DNA of 12,965 bases from JBGSKV01 sp041740975 (GTDB lineage: Bacteria; Bdellovibrionota_B; Oligoflexia; Oligoflexales; JALZUQ01). Shown in pieces: positions 7,422 through 12,965 of this stretch. Each line of letters opens with the position of its first letter. Position 1 is the stretch's first letter. The DNA lies in NCBI GenBank assembly GCA_041740975.1, contig JBGSKV010000058.1, positions 1 through 12,965 of the forward strand. Reading direction: 5' to 3'. Under the pieces are notes generated by a model. The model saw only the letters and a program-made list of their open reading frames with translations, did no database searches and was not told the origin of the DNA. Made by a program: the position numbers and the translations under genes.

Positions 7422-8528
7422 ATGATGCATCGCTCTAAATTGATGTTGCTTGCTTCCTTCATTGGCGTAGCACTGCTCGCTGGTGGTTGTAAGAAAGTCA
7501 ACGATACTTCGTCTAGTGCGGGTTCCAAAACGGGCTACGGTAAGTGTGGATGCTCCGATATAGAATGTTGGGATAGTTCCACCAAAGCACTCGTTTCAGA
7601 AAATATCCAATGTGCTAAAACCGCGGGTAAAGGCGCTCTCGGTTTATATGCGGTCAAACTTTTAAAATTCCTGGAAGGATCCGCTGAAGTTGTCAATGCA
7701 ATTGACGATGAAGGATTCAAGGGCTTGGCGCAAGAAGTCCTTAGCGACGTTGCGGGTACGAAACTTGGTGATCGTTACAAGAAAGTTCAATGTCTCAAGA
7801 GCTCAAGATCTTCTCTGAAAGGCTTCATGAACTTCTTTAGCAGCCTCGAAGGCATTTCAAGAGATGGCAGCGTGGGCGTCGTCATTAGTATTTTAAAAAC
7901 CTCACTTAACTCCGTCACAAGCGCGATTAACTTTGTTGGCAACGTGAAAGTTTGCTTCAACGGCAATGATCCAGAAGATAAAGCCTTCAAAAAAATTACC
8001 AGCGGCATCACTAAAATCATGCAGGGCGTGGCCATTTTTACCACTCTGAAGGATTGTGGCTTTGCCATTTCCGAAGGTGGTGCCCTGATTTACAACAATA
8101 CTCAGTGTCTCTTGAGAGACCTTGATAAACTAGCACTAGCTGAATCAAAACTTGCAAGCATGCATAAGAAAAACGCCTACAAACCTTCGCCAAACAATAC
8201 CAATTCATCGCTCTGCAATGACGAATCTACGAATTGCAACACTTTTGCGATGGGTAAATACGGGTCGTACCTCTATAATCAAAGCTACTTCGGATATCGT
8301 TCTTATGATTGCGCAGAACTTTGCAGTAACAATAGCGGTTCACGCAAAAGATATTGCGAAGAAGCCGACGAGTATGATGGAATTTTCAAAAATGCACCGA
8401 ATTGCCGCAAAACCTGCGGGACCAAACAATGCCAAAACGCTGTCAATGTTTGCGTATCCAATTGCTGCCGTCAAAACGGAACATGCGTCGATGATGCTCA
8501 CGACTATATCAAACGCTACAACTGGTAA
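7422..8528 (+). CDS. Cysteine-rich lipoprotein of unknown function
   Basis: I do not recognise this 368-residue protein. It has a lipoprotein signal (positive start MMHRSK, hydrophobic stretch 7-20, lipobox-like LAGGC with Cys23), so it should be lipidated and face the periplasm or outer surface. The residue after Cys23 is Lys, so there is no Asp retention signal. It contains 21 cysteines; without the lipidated one, 20 remain, an even number that suits up to ten disulfides. Three sit near the mature start (C42, C44, C49), and twelve fall in the last third (265-355), including CxxxC pairs and an adjacent CC (348-349). The middle (about 60-240) is mostly predicted helical with sparse cysteines and a hydrophobic stretch near 150-175. 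GAGGA lies 9 bases before the first ATG, supporting this start. It stands alone on this strand and converges on the next gene with only 3 bases between stops. Real gene is very likely; role unknown. Confidence 0.88.
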   Translation: MMHRSKLMLLASFIGVALLAGGCKKVNDTSSSAGSKTGYGKCGCSDIECWDSSTKALVSENIQCAKTAGKGALGLYAVKLLKFLEGSAEVVNAIDDEGFKGLAQEVLSDVAGTKLGDRYKKVQCLKSSRSSLKGFMNFFSSLEGISRDGSVGVVISILKTSLNSVTSAINFVGNVKVCFNGNDPEDKAFKKITSGITKIMQGVAIFTTLKDCGFAISEGGALIYNNTQCLLRDLDKLALAESKLASMHKKNAYKPSPNNTNSSLCNDESTNCNTFAMGKYGSYLYNQSYFGYRSYDCAELCSNNSGSRKRYCEEADEYDGIFKNAPNCRKTCGTKQCQNAVNVCVSNCCRQNGTCVDDAHDYIKRYNW

Positions 8529-8531
8529 GAT

Positions 8532-8963
8532 CTAATGGTAAATCGTCGCTGGACGATTGCTCTCGACCATTAAACGAACCTGACCCATGATGCCAAGCTC
8601 AGGAGTGACGAGCTCCGGCCGCACACTCACGGTATTCAAAGATTTAAAATTGTAGAATACGGTCGAATCGGAATTTACGTTAACGACTTTGACTTCTTTT
8701 TCAGTGCTGTCATAAATATAAATCTTCAACGCCACCGGTTTTTGTGATCCTTGAACTACCGGTTTTAGTCGTAAAGCTTGCGAGCGGTCCGTGGCATCAA
8801 AGTTCACCAGCATGCCAAGCGGGATCTGAGTCACGGCTGGTTGAGCGATGGTCACTTTTGCTCCCTTTGGAACTTCGGCCGGATCAAACGCATCATCGGC
8901 CCATGCGCGAAGAGAAAAACTAACGCCAAGAAGACTCACCAATAGGGTATACGCCAAACGCAT
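8532..8963 (-). CDS. Small periplasmic protein of unknown function
   Basis: A 143-residue protein with a typical Sec signal peptide (about 1-22: Arg2, hydrophobic core, cleavage after AWA before DD). The mature 120 residues have no cysteine and alternate polar and hydrophobic residues (KPVALKIYIYD, EVKVVNVNSDSTVFYNF, GQVRLMVES), which suggests a beta-sandwich; no family is recognised. The frame stays open up to 9119. I chose the ATG at 8963 because GAGG lies 5 bases before it and the signal peptide then starts properly; the ATG at 8978 has no ribosome site, and the residues upstream of it look non-coding. A promoter with a good -10 lies about 50 bases upstream. It ends tail-to-tail with the cysteine-rich lipoprotein gene, so transcription of each must end inside or beyond the other. 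Confidence 0.8.
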   Translation of the reverse strand: MRLAYTLLVSLLGVSFSLRAWADDAFDPAEVPKGAKVTIAQPAVTQIPLGMLVNFDATDRSQALRLKPVVQGSQKPVALKIYIYDSTEKEVKVVNVNSDSTVFYNFKSLNTVSVRPELVTPELGIMGQVRLMVESNRPATIYH

Positions 8964-9009
8964 ACGGACCTCACTCATCTTAAGTTGAAAAGGGATTTTG
9001 ATTTCTTTT

Positions 9010-9038
9010 ATTTTAAAAGCGATAGCCCTGAAACGCAA
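9010..9038 (-). promoter_or_regulatory. Candidate promoter for the small periplasmic protein gene
   Basis: On the minus strand TTGCGT (9038-9033) and TAAAAT (9015-9010) are separated by exactly 17 bases. The -10 matches the consensus at 5 of 6 positions and the -35 keeps TTG. It would give a leader of about 40 bases before the ATG at 8963, and its position inside the over-extended open frame supports the shorter start. Confidence 0.45.
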
Positions 9039-9153
9039 GGCGCTCTTAGATTTGCCAACTATATTGGGAAGCTGCCATCCATTTTTCGCATTGCAAAACC
9101 GCCTTCGAAAACTCAGCAATTTCTTCGGTTTACTTGAGTAATTTTCATTCCTT

Positions 9154-9174
9154 AAACTTCGATAAATCGAGTTT
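9154..9174. repeat. Palindrome in the divergent intergenic region
   Basis: TCGATAAATCGA (9159-9170) has perfect 5-base arms around AA. It lies within a larger imperfect inverted repeat, AAACT...AGTTT, spanning 9154-9174. Eleven of its bases (TCGATAAATCG) also occur at the purB promoter on the other strand (5807-5817). It could be an operator between the divergent genes at 8963 and 9255. A factor-independent terminator is less likely, since the stem is A+T-rich. Confidence 0.4.
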
Positions 9175-9203
9175 TTGACGAGACAAGATTAGTTTCGCAG
9201 ATA

Positions 9204-9212
9204 TGTTAGAAT
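9204..9212 (+). promoter_or_regulatory. Candidate extended -10 promoter for the 9255 gene
   Basis: TGTTAGAAT (9204-9212) fits an extended -10 (TGnTAGAAT). A TTGACG lies at 9175-9180, but the spacing (26 bases) is too long for a normal -35, so any activity would rest on the extended -10. The transcript would start near 9219, about 35 bases before the ATG at 9255. Confidence 0.4.
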
Positions 9213-9254
9213 GGAAGGGTAACACACGTCCATAACCTCAAGGTTTCAGTAGAC

Positions 9255-9728
9255 ATGCGCAGCGTAAATTTCCTAATTTTTGTGACCTTTATTTCGATCA
9301 CATGGGAAATTGTAGTGGTACCGAACAACCTTCACGCCGCTGAACTGATGGGTGTTGAAATTTCTCAAAGCGAATACATCGGCGGCGGTTTAACGGGAAC
9401 CATAATTGGATTCGGTACAGGTCACTTAGTCCAGGGGCAAACGGAACGCGGTCTAACATTCATGTCGGCCCAACTTGCTGCGGTCGCGGTAGGCGCAATC
9501 GGATGGGCTAAACTGACCGAAGAGAGCGCTGAAGCTGAACTGCTTTTCGTTGGCGCTGCGCTTTTTGGGGCCCTTCGTGTTTACGAAAGTTATGATTTGT
9601 GGGAGCGCCCCATTAGAAGAGGCAATAACTTTTACATACCCGTGCGTGAGATAAGAATCTCACCAGATGTCACTCGTGTCAAAGATGGCAATTGGGGCTT
9701 TGGATTAGTGGCAAATGTGAGTTTTTAA
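9255..9728 (+). CDS. Small exported, membrane-associated protein with GxGTGHxxQG motif
   Basis: A 157-residue protein of uncertain function. Residues 1-29 look like a signal peptide (hydrophobic 6-23, cleavage near LHA-AE), although Glu18 is unusual in such a segment. A glycine-rich hydrophobic stretch follows with GFGTGHLVQGQTERGLTF (52-69), and then two further hydrophobic segments (about 67-86 and 95-108). From memory, a GxGxGHxxQGxxxxRG pattern followed by hydrophobic segments recurs in small envelope proteins of deltaproteobacterial and spirochaete genomes; no activity is known to me. The last 25 residues are polar and end VANVSF. The protein could sit in a membrane after export or keep its N-terminal helix as an anchor. 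The ribosome site is weak (AAGG 11 bases upstream). Seventeen bases separate it from the next gene, so the two are probably co-transcribed. Confidence 0.75.
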   Translation: MRSVNFLIFVTFISITWEIVVVPNNLHAAELMGVEISQSEYIGGGLTGTIIGFGTGHLVQGQTERGLTFMSAQLAAVAVGAIGWAKLTEESAEAELLFVGAALFGALRVYESYDLWERPIRRGNNFYIPVREIRISPDVTRVKDGNWGFGLVANVSF

Positions 9729-9745
9729 AACCAGGAGATAGAGAC

Positions 9746-10348
9746 ATGTCGAGTTCAATGCAAAAGTATATGTTAAGTTTTTTATTCCTTGCGAGCCTTA
9801 TCGGCTGCAAATCAAATCGTGTCGATTCCGAAATCAGAGACATTTCCGCCGATCGCGACGAAGCCTCGGAAGAAGAATTTGACCAGTTAGAAGATTCGGG
9901 TGTCAATGACGCCAATCCTTTCAAAGATCTCGATACGGTACCCGGCAAAATGGTGATGTCGGGAACATTTATGCAAGAATATGACGATGATTTTTATAAT
10001 ATTGGCTTTAGCATTTTTCAATCTGATAAGACGGCCTACTTCGTACATAAAATTCTGAATCAAATCGTTATCGAAATAGAATCGGGAATTTCTAAACCAC
10101 AAGCCGTCGACAATAATGATCCCGAGGCGATTCCGATGAAGATTGTCAAAGAGGGCGATGTCACCGTTTACAAATCCGTCTTGAATGCCTGGCCGGATAC
10201 ATATGTTCGCGTGAGTCCCGCGGGCAGAATCATAAATGTATCGTTACTGAAATCAGTGACGAGACTCGTTCAAGACCCCAAAATTGATATGAAGGACTTC
10301 ACTTACCCTGGTCAAAAAGCACGAATCATGGTGGATACCGATATTTAA
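9746..10348 (+). CDS. Acidic lipoprotein of unknown function
   Basis: A 200-residue predicted lipoprotein: Lys7, hydrophobic 9-19, and a clean lipobox LIGC with Cys21. A strongly acidic, probably disordered linker follows (about 27-62, rich in Asp and Glu). The remaining domain (about 68-200) alternates short hydrophobic strands, for example FYNIGFSIFQ, AYFVHKIL and QIVIEIESG, and looks like a compact alpha/beta or beta fold; I do not recognise it. The frame is open from 9692, but the ATG at 9746 has AGGAG 8 bases upstream and begins the signal peptide, so it is the start. It follows the 9255 gene by 17 bases, suggesting the two exported proteins are made together. No hairpin terminator was seen after it; 10349-10400 is A+T-rich. 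Confidence 0.85.
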   Translation: MSSSMQKYMLSFLFLASLIGCKSNRVDSEIRDISADRDEASEEEFDQLEDSGVNDANPFKDLDTVPGKMVMSGTFMQEYDDDFYNIGFSIFQSDKTAYFVHKILNQIVIEIESGISKPQAVDNNDPEAIPMKIVKEGDVTVYKSVLNAWPDTYVRVSPAGRIINVSLLKSVTRLVQDPKIDMKDFTYPGQKARIMVDTDI

Positions 10349-10396
10349 TTTAATATTTATGGATAGTTACAATTAACTTGCCCAGACGCCCATTCA

Positions 10397-10425
10397 TTGA
10401 TAGTCACCAACTTAAGTTTTAGAAA
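10397..10425 (+). promoter_or_regulatory. Promoter with a palindrome in its spacer
   Basis: TTGATA (10397-10402, 5 of 6 consensus) and TAGAAA (10420-10425, 4 of 6) are 17 bases apart, placing a start near 10432 and giving a short leader before the ATG at 10456. The perfect 10-base palindrome AACTTAAGTT (10409-10418) fills the spacer. A second copy of the half-site AACTTAA lies at 10431-10437, around the start point. This is the usual placement for a repressor operator. Confidence 0.45.
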
Positions 10426-10443
10426 TGATTAACTTAAATTTGG
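10407..10443. repeat. Interrupted inverted repeat upstream of the large secreted protein gene
   Basis: CCAA then TTAAGTT on the left (10407-10418) can pair with AACTTAA then TTGG on the right (10431-10443), with a bulge and a 12-base loop. The right arm touches the ribosome site GGTGGA (10442-10447). Since the predicted start point is near 10432, only the right arm would be in the RNA, which favours a DNA operator over an RNA switch. Confidence 0.5.
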
Positions 10444-10455
10444 TGGAAAATAAAA

Positions 10456-11991
10456 ATGAAGGAATCTCGCGGTTTATATACTGACTGGATAGCCAGATTA
10501 TTAGCCCTTACTCTTTCTTTAATGACAGTCTCAACACAATTGATGGCGCGCGGATCCAATACTACTGATCGTGGTGATCAGGTTATTTTATCCAGCGAAG
10601 AATTCCTAACGACAGAATTTGCGACGACTGCAACGGCTGTCTATCTGGGTAATACCAAGAGCGCATACCTGCATCCATTTTTAGTTCGCCAGCAACTCGC
10701 AACTATGGTCGCCGAAAAACCCAAAGACACGTTACACATTGTGGCATTATCCGGTCGCGGACTGGCTCCTCAACTGATCGAGTTGATGAACGAAAAAAGT
10801 TATTTAGAAAAAAAACAGGGCAAACTTGCCGTTGTGGTTAGTCGCAGCGATTATGATGGCGACTCGGAACTGCGCGAACTTGCGGCCAAAGCTGATTATA
10901 TTATCTTCACATCTACAGCTTCGCAGGTTTCAGAAACCATGGCAGAAGCAAGTCTGCGCTTTGCCGAAATCCAAGAACGCCCGGTCAGCGTCGAGGTATT
11001 TGAAGGTGGCAACCTCGCCCGCGATACTTTATTTAATATCGCGACGCGCAGTCGATTCGCGACTCCATTGCAGGATATCGAAATCAACTCTCGCATGAAT
11101 TACAATTCAAAAGAGCTGCTTGATGAAGGCGGCGGCTTAGCCGCGACGGAATTCTTGGGGTTATTGAAGCGGGTCAAGTCCACACTTCATAACGTCGAAG
11201 TTCGGGCTTTTCTTCACAAAGAGCCTGGCGTTTACCAAAGCATTTCGGAGAATCCGTCAGAAAGTTTTGGGGAGGAAAAACAAGTTGAACTGGATAGTAT
11301 TCGCATAACCGAACGTTTGCAAAAAATGAAAACTGGTCGGGCGCACCGGCAAAATCAAGCCGGACTCCAAATGGGGCATGTCGCAAACGTTTATATCGCC
11401 TTAGATCAAGATATTCTTTCCATCATTTTGGTGCCATCTGACTGGCTACGTGACAACATTCGGAAGAATAATTTCCGCATGAAGTTAACCGCCAATGGCA
11501 AATCATCATCTTCGGACATGACGGGATGGGAAGAGGTGCAGATGGACCTGTATCCTGGTACAGTTCTTCGCTACACCGGAAAACTAACCGACTATAGTAT
11601 TGCACCTGAGAACGTCAAACCGGTTAATATTCGACTCAAAATGGAGCATCGATTCAAGGGATCGGGGTCTGAATTACAAGATTACTACGCAAACTACACT
11701 CTTTTTGTCGAGAGCGGCGAACAAGTTGCAACCTCACACTATAGCTATTATGACTTCCTGCAGGCTCAACTGAAAGCCCTTGATGCCCAGATGAATACAT
11801 TAAGGTTTACAGAAAACGTCTCATTGATAAAACCTTACAATGATGAAGCGGCGCCAGCGTATGCCGATGTGAAGACAGCAATCCATCAGTACTCCGCTTT
11901 GATTGAAGAAGTACAAGCAGAGTTAGCCGAAATCGAAGAATCAAACATGCATAGACTTGGTATCGAGCTCTGCGAAAAAGTTTTCTTCTAG
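10456..11991 (+). CDS. Large secreted protein of unknown function with C-terminal coiled coil
   Basis: A 511-residue protein with a signal peptide (about 1-31: DWIAR then hydrophobic LLALTLSLMTV, cleavage near LMA before RGSN). Region 75-200 alternates strands and helices (DTLHIVALSG, KLAVVVSRSD, ADYIIFTSTA, VSVEVFEGG), like a Rossmann-type alpha/beta fold, but no nucleotide or catalytic motif could be named. Region 305-420 is beta-rich (VANVYIALDQDILSIILVPS, NIRLKMEHRF). Residues about 434-495 form a heptad-like helix (FLQAQLKALDAQMNTL, then IEEVQAELAEIEES). There is one cysteine (C506) near the end. GGA sits 8 bases before the ATG. It has its own candidate promoter and is followed after 12 bases by a lipoprotein gene, so the two probably act together in the envelope. 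I do not recognise the family; a SIS-like sugar-phosphate fold for the first domain is a faint possibility. Confidence 0.87.
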   Translation: MKESRGLYTDWIARLLALTLSLMTVSTQLMARGSNTTDRGDQVILSSEEFLTTEFATTATAVYLGNTKSAYLHPFLVRQQLATMVAEKPKDTLHIVALSGRGLAPQLIELMNEKSYLEKKQGKLAVVVSRSDYDGDSELRELAAKADYIIFTSTASQVSETMAEASLRFAEIQERPVSVEVFEGGNLARDTLFNIATRSRFATPLQDIEINSRMNYNSKELLDEGGGLAATEFLGLLKRVKSTLHNVEVRAFLHKEPGVYQSISENPSESFGEEKQVELDSIRITERLQKMKTGRAHRQNQAGLQMGHVANVYIALDQDILSIILVPSDWLRDNIRKNNFRMKLTANGKSSSSDMTGWEEVQMDLYPGTVLRYTGKLTDYSIAPENVKPVNIRLKMEHRFKGSGSELQDYYANYTLFVESGEQVATSHYSYYDFLQAQLKALDAQMNTLRFTENVSLIKPYNDEAAPAYADVKTAIHQYSALIEEVQAELAEIEESNMHRLGIELCEKVFF

Positions 11992-12003
11992 AGGGATGAT
12001 TTT

Positions 12004-12510
12004 GTGAAGGTTGCATCCAATCTTTTACTCTTTTGTTTTTTAGGCCTATCTGGCTGTGTCACGACTCCACAACAAGTTAAAGTCGCGGAGTCGGCGACTC
12101 TTACTGTCGAACAATTTAACGATCTAAAGCGTCAGGCGATCAAAGTTACAGACATCAATCAATCGCGACCAGGCAAGCCCTCGGTCATCACGTTCCACGC
12201 TTTTGATGGTCGGGAAGTTTTGGATAAAGTATTTGGCAGTCGCAAGGCATGGACCGATAGGTCTTATTTGAACTACGAATGTTTGGATGGCTACGTTTCA
12301 ATTATGGAAACGAAATCCCTTCTTCAAGGTCAGTTTTATTTTGCATTCGCGCGCGCAGATCAAAAGGATTTTACTCTTATTAATTATGCCAAAGATGGCA
12401 AAAAAACGTCTTTAGGGCCGTTTTATATTGTCTGGAGCGATGAGGCTACTTCCATCCGAGATAAGGCGCATTTTTGGCCATATCAAGTGGTGAAACTTCA
12501 AATACAGTAG
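12004..12510 (+). CDS. Lipoprotein with cytochrome c-associated domain but no heme site
   Basis: A 168-residue lipoprotein starting at GTG: hydrophobic 6-15 and lipobox LSGC with Cys18. AGGGA lies 7 bases before the GTG, so this start is well supported. The mature part has FHAFDGREVLDKVFG (64-78), YECLDGYVSIM (91-101), FYFAFARAD (111-119), LGPFYIVW (137-144) and a final FWPYQVVKL (157-165). From memory, this order of motifs (FTCADGY, LGPFYLVW, WPYQV) is the N-terminal half of a class of proteobacterial proteins that continue into a c-type cytochrome domain with CxxCH. Here the protein stops just after WPYQV and has no CxxCH, so it is either a stand-alone version or a partner for a separate cytochrome. 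It follows the large secreted protein by 12 bases and is probably its operon mate. The family call rests on recalled motifs. Confidence 0.8.
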   Translation: MKVASNLLLFCFLGLSGCVTTPQQVKVAESATLTVEQFNDLKRQAIKVTDINQSRPGKPSVITFHAFDGREVLDKVFGSRKAWTDRSYLNYECLDGYVSIMETKSLLQGQFYFAFARADQKDFTLINYAKDGKKTSLGPFYIVWSDEATSIRDKAHFWPYQVVKLQIQ

Positions 12511-12518
12511 ATAAATGA

Positions 12519-12537
12519 ACGGCCGCTCCGCGGCCGT
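12519..12537 (+). terminator. Perfect G+C-rich hairpin after the lipoprotein gene
   Basis: ACGGCCGC (12519-12526) and GCGGCCGT (12530-12537) form a perfect 8-base stem with a TCC loop, 8 bases after the stop. The following bases (AACGTCTTTC) hold no real T run, so termination may be inefficient or depend on other factors. Its position suggests it closes the 10456-12510 operon. Confidence 0.55.
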
Positions 12538-12554
12538 AACGTCTTTCAAGCTCC

Positions 12555-12717
12555 GCCTTTCGCTCTCACAGTTTTCAATTCTTTGGTTGATTGGTCCGGT
12601 TCTCCCGACTTAGATTTGCCTGGGCGGTGTCGGCTGATGCAGCCTCAATGCCCAGGCAAATCTAAGCCGGCTCAACCGTCCCAGCCAACCATCGGGTAAA
12701 AACTGTGACGGCGAGGC
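12555..12717. repeat. Very long imperfect inverted repeat (rod-like hairpin)
   Basis: Segments pair in perfectly nested order. 12555-12564 pairs with 12710-12717 (with a bulge and one G-T pair); 12566-12575 with 12699-12708 (TCACAGTTTT, perfect); 12585-12594 with 12681-12690 (8 pairs, one G-T, one mismatch); 12597-12601 with 12674-12678 (CGGTT, perfect); 12605-12607 with 12668-12670; and 12609-12625 with 12650-12666 (17 bases, perfect). The 24-base apex holds another 5-base stem (GGCTG 12632-12636 with CAGCC 12640-12644). This totals about 60 pairs over 163 bases. The two G-T pairs are true G-U wobbles only if the plus strand is the RNA. Whether it is DNA or RNA structure cannot be told. Confidence 0.85.
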
Positions 12718-12795
12718 TCCGCATACGAGTGCGCCCCGCACGAGTTGCATCCGCAACGGTTGCTCGATTGAGGTAGTCCTGTTTGGCGGAGCCTC
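12713..12795. repeat. Inverted repeat enclosing two small hairpins
   Basis: GAGGCTCCGC (12713-12722) and GCGGAGCCTC (12786-12795) are perfect 10-base complements. Between them are two perfect 5-base stems: GTGCG with CGCAC (12729-12741, CCC loop) and GTTGC with GCAAC (12744-12757, ATCC loop). Together they would form a branched structure. The left arm shares five bases with the end of the long hairpin, so the two may be alternative pairings. Confidence 0.6.
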
Positions 12796-12800
12796 ACTGG

Positions 12801-12854
12801 TGGAGATTTTGAAATTTGCGAAGAGTGGAGGGAAACTTCCCAGCACTGTCTCCA
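12801..12854 (+). repeat. Nested stem-loop with AGTG...CACT stem
   Basis: TGGAGA (12801-12806) can pair with TCTCCA (12849-12854). Inside, AGTG (12824-12827) pairs with CACT (12844-12847), then after a two-by-two internal loop GGGA (12830-12833) pairs with TCCC (12838-12841) around an AACT loop. The outer helix uses part of the left arm of the 15-base repeat at 12845-12859, so the two pairings exclude each other. Confidence 0.45.
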
Positions 12855-12965
12855 GAGGGGGTTGTGAGCGCAGGACGCGCGAACACCAGCGCAGCCTGGG
12901 CAGGAGCTCTGTAACGCATAGAAATCCCCGTGGTCTGGCAGGCAAGCGCACCCTCTGGAGACAGT
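12845..12965. repeat. Perfect 15-base inverted repeat reaching the window edge
   Basis: ACTGTCTCCAGAGGG (12845-12859) and CCCTCTGGAGACAGT (12951-12965) are exact reverse complements, 91 bases apart. The right arm ends on the last base of the window, so the repeat may be longer. The space between contains short complementary tracts (GCGC, CCTG/CAGG), but I see no single clear fold. It could be the base of a structured RNA domain, an element end, or an assembly edge effect. Confidence 0.7.

Larger units (their letters stand above)
12551..12965 (+). ncRNA. Candidate structured noncoding RNA or mobile-element end, cut by the window
   Basis: This 415-base stretch carries no convincing gene. It is visibly richer in G+C than the coding regions before it, and its complementary segments nest in order along most of its length. 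It does not show the hallmark sequences I know for RNase P RNA, tmRNA, SRP RNA or tRNA. G-T pairs in the longest stem favour the plus strand as the transcript. Possibilities are an RNA that precedes a mobile-element protein beyond the window (as omega RNAs precede IscB-type genes), a non-autonomous repeat element, or a regulatory RNA. The only long frame here (minus strand, 12951-12610) looks like an accidental product of the G+C-rich sequence. The class is not identified. Confidence 0.35.

Noticed and set aside
8964..9119. N-terminal extension of the small periplasmic protein to an ATG at 9119
   Set aside because: It would bury the signal peptide 52 residues inside the protein and cover a TTGCGT-17-TAAAAT promoter. 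The ATG at 8963 has a proper ribosome site.
12519..12717. Integron attC site, group II intron start or retron RNA
   Set aside because: No paired GTTRRRY/RYYYAAC ends were seen around the hairpin, no GUGYG intron start lies at the hairpin boundary, and on either strand the order of the long hairpin and small stems beside known genes does not fit a retron with its reverse transcriptase.
12610..12951. Minus-strand 113-codon open frame in the last segment
   Set aside because: The translation is Arg/Pro/Leu-rich without recognisable motifs, and the frame runs across half of a 17-base perfect stem and several other stems. It looks like chance openness in G+C-rich structured DNA.
1..12965. CRISPR array, phage or transposase genes
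   Set aside because: No regularly spaced direct repeats and no integrase, transposase or phage structural protein are present in any frame.

Overview
The window reads as a chromosomal segment of a Gram-negative, lipid A-making bacterium of moderate G+C. It carries lpxD, five proteins with export signals (three of them with lipobox Cys residues) and a full de novo AMP branch. The many lysine-rich exported proteins of unknown function, and a domain usually seen next to cytochrome c in deltaproteobacterial-type genomes, make a Bdellovibrionota or other 'deltaproteobacterial' relative plausible. That is inference; nothing in the window proves it.

Layout. On the minus strand, positions 5730 to 27 hold a tight three-gene run, purB - lpxD - metH, with gaps of 19 and 15 bases. 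It is probably one operon joining AMP synthesis, lipid A assembly and methionine synthesis. MetH loses family similarity about 20 residues before its stop and lacks the last part of its AdoMet reactivation domain. Divergent to purB, purA (5959-7227, +) makes adenylosuccinate, the substrate that PurB converts to AMP. The 228-base shared control region holds a candidate purB promoter and an 8-base tandem repeat. A bulged hairpin follows purA.

From 7422 onward the genes are mostly unrecognised envelope proteins. They are a 21-cysteine lipoprotein (7422-8528, +); a small periplasmic protein (8532-8963, -) that converges on it with a 3-base gap; a divergent intergenic region; a pair encoding a small exported membrane-associated protein and an acidic lipoprotein (9255-10348, +); and a pair encoding a large secreted protein and a lipoprotein with a cytochrome c-associated domain but no heme site (10456-12510, +).

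The last 455 bases (12511-12965) hold no convincing gene. They begin with a terminator-like perfect hairpin. Next comes a very long imperfect inverted repeat (12555-12717, about 60 possible base pairs), then further nested helices and a perfect 15-base inverted repeat whose right arm ends exactly at the window edge. This G+C-rich, heavily paired segment looks like a structured RNA or the end of a mobile element, and it is the strongest candidate in the window for something undescribed. Both window edges (the broken metH end and this element) may also reflect an assembly breaking at repeats.
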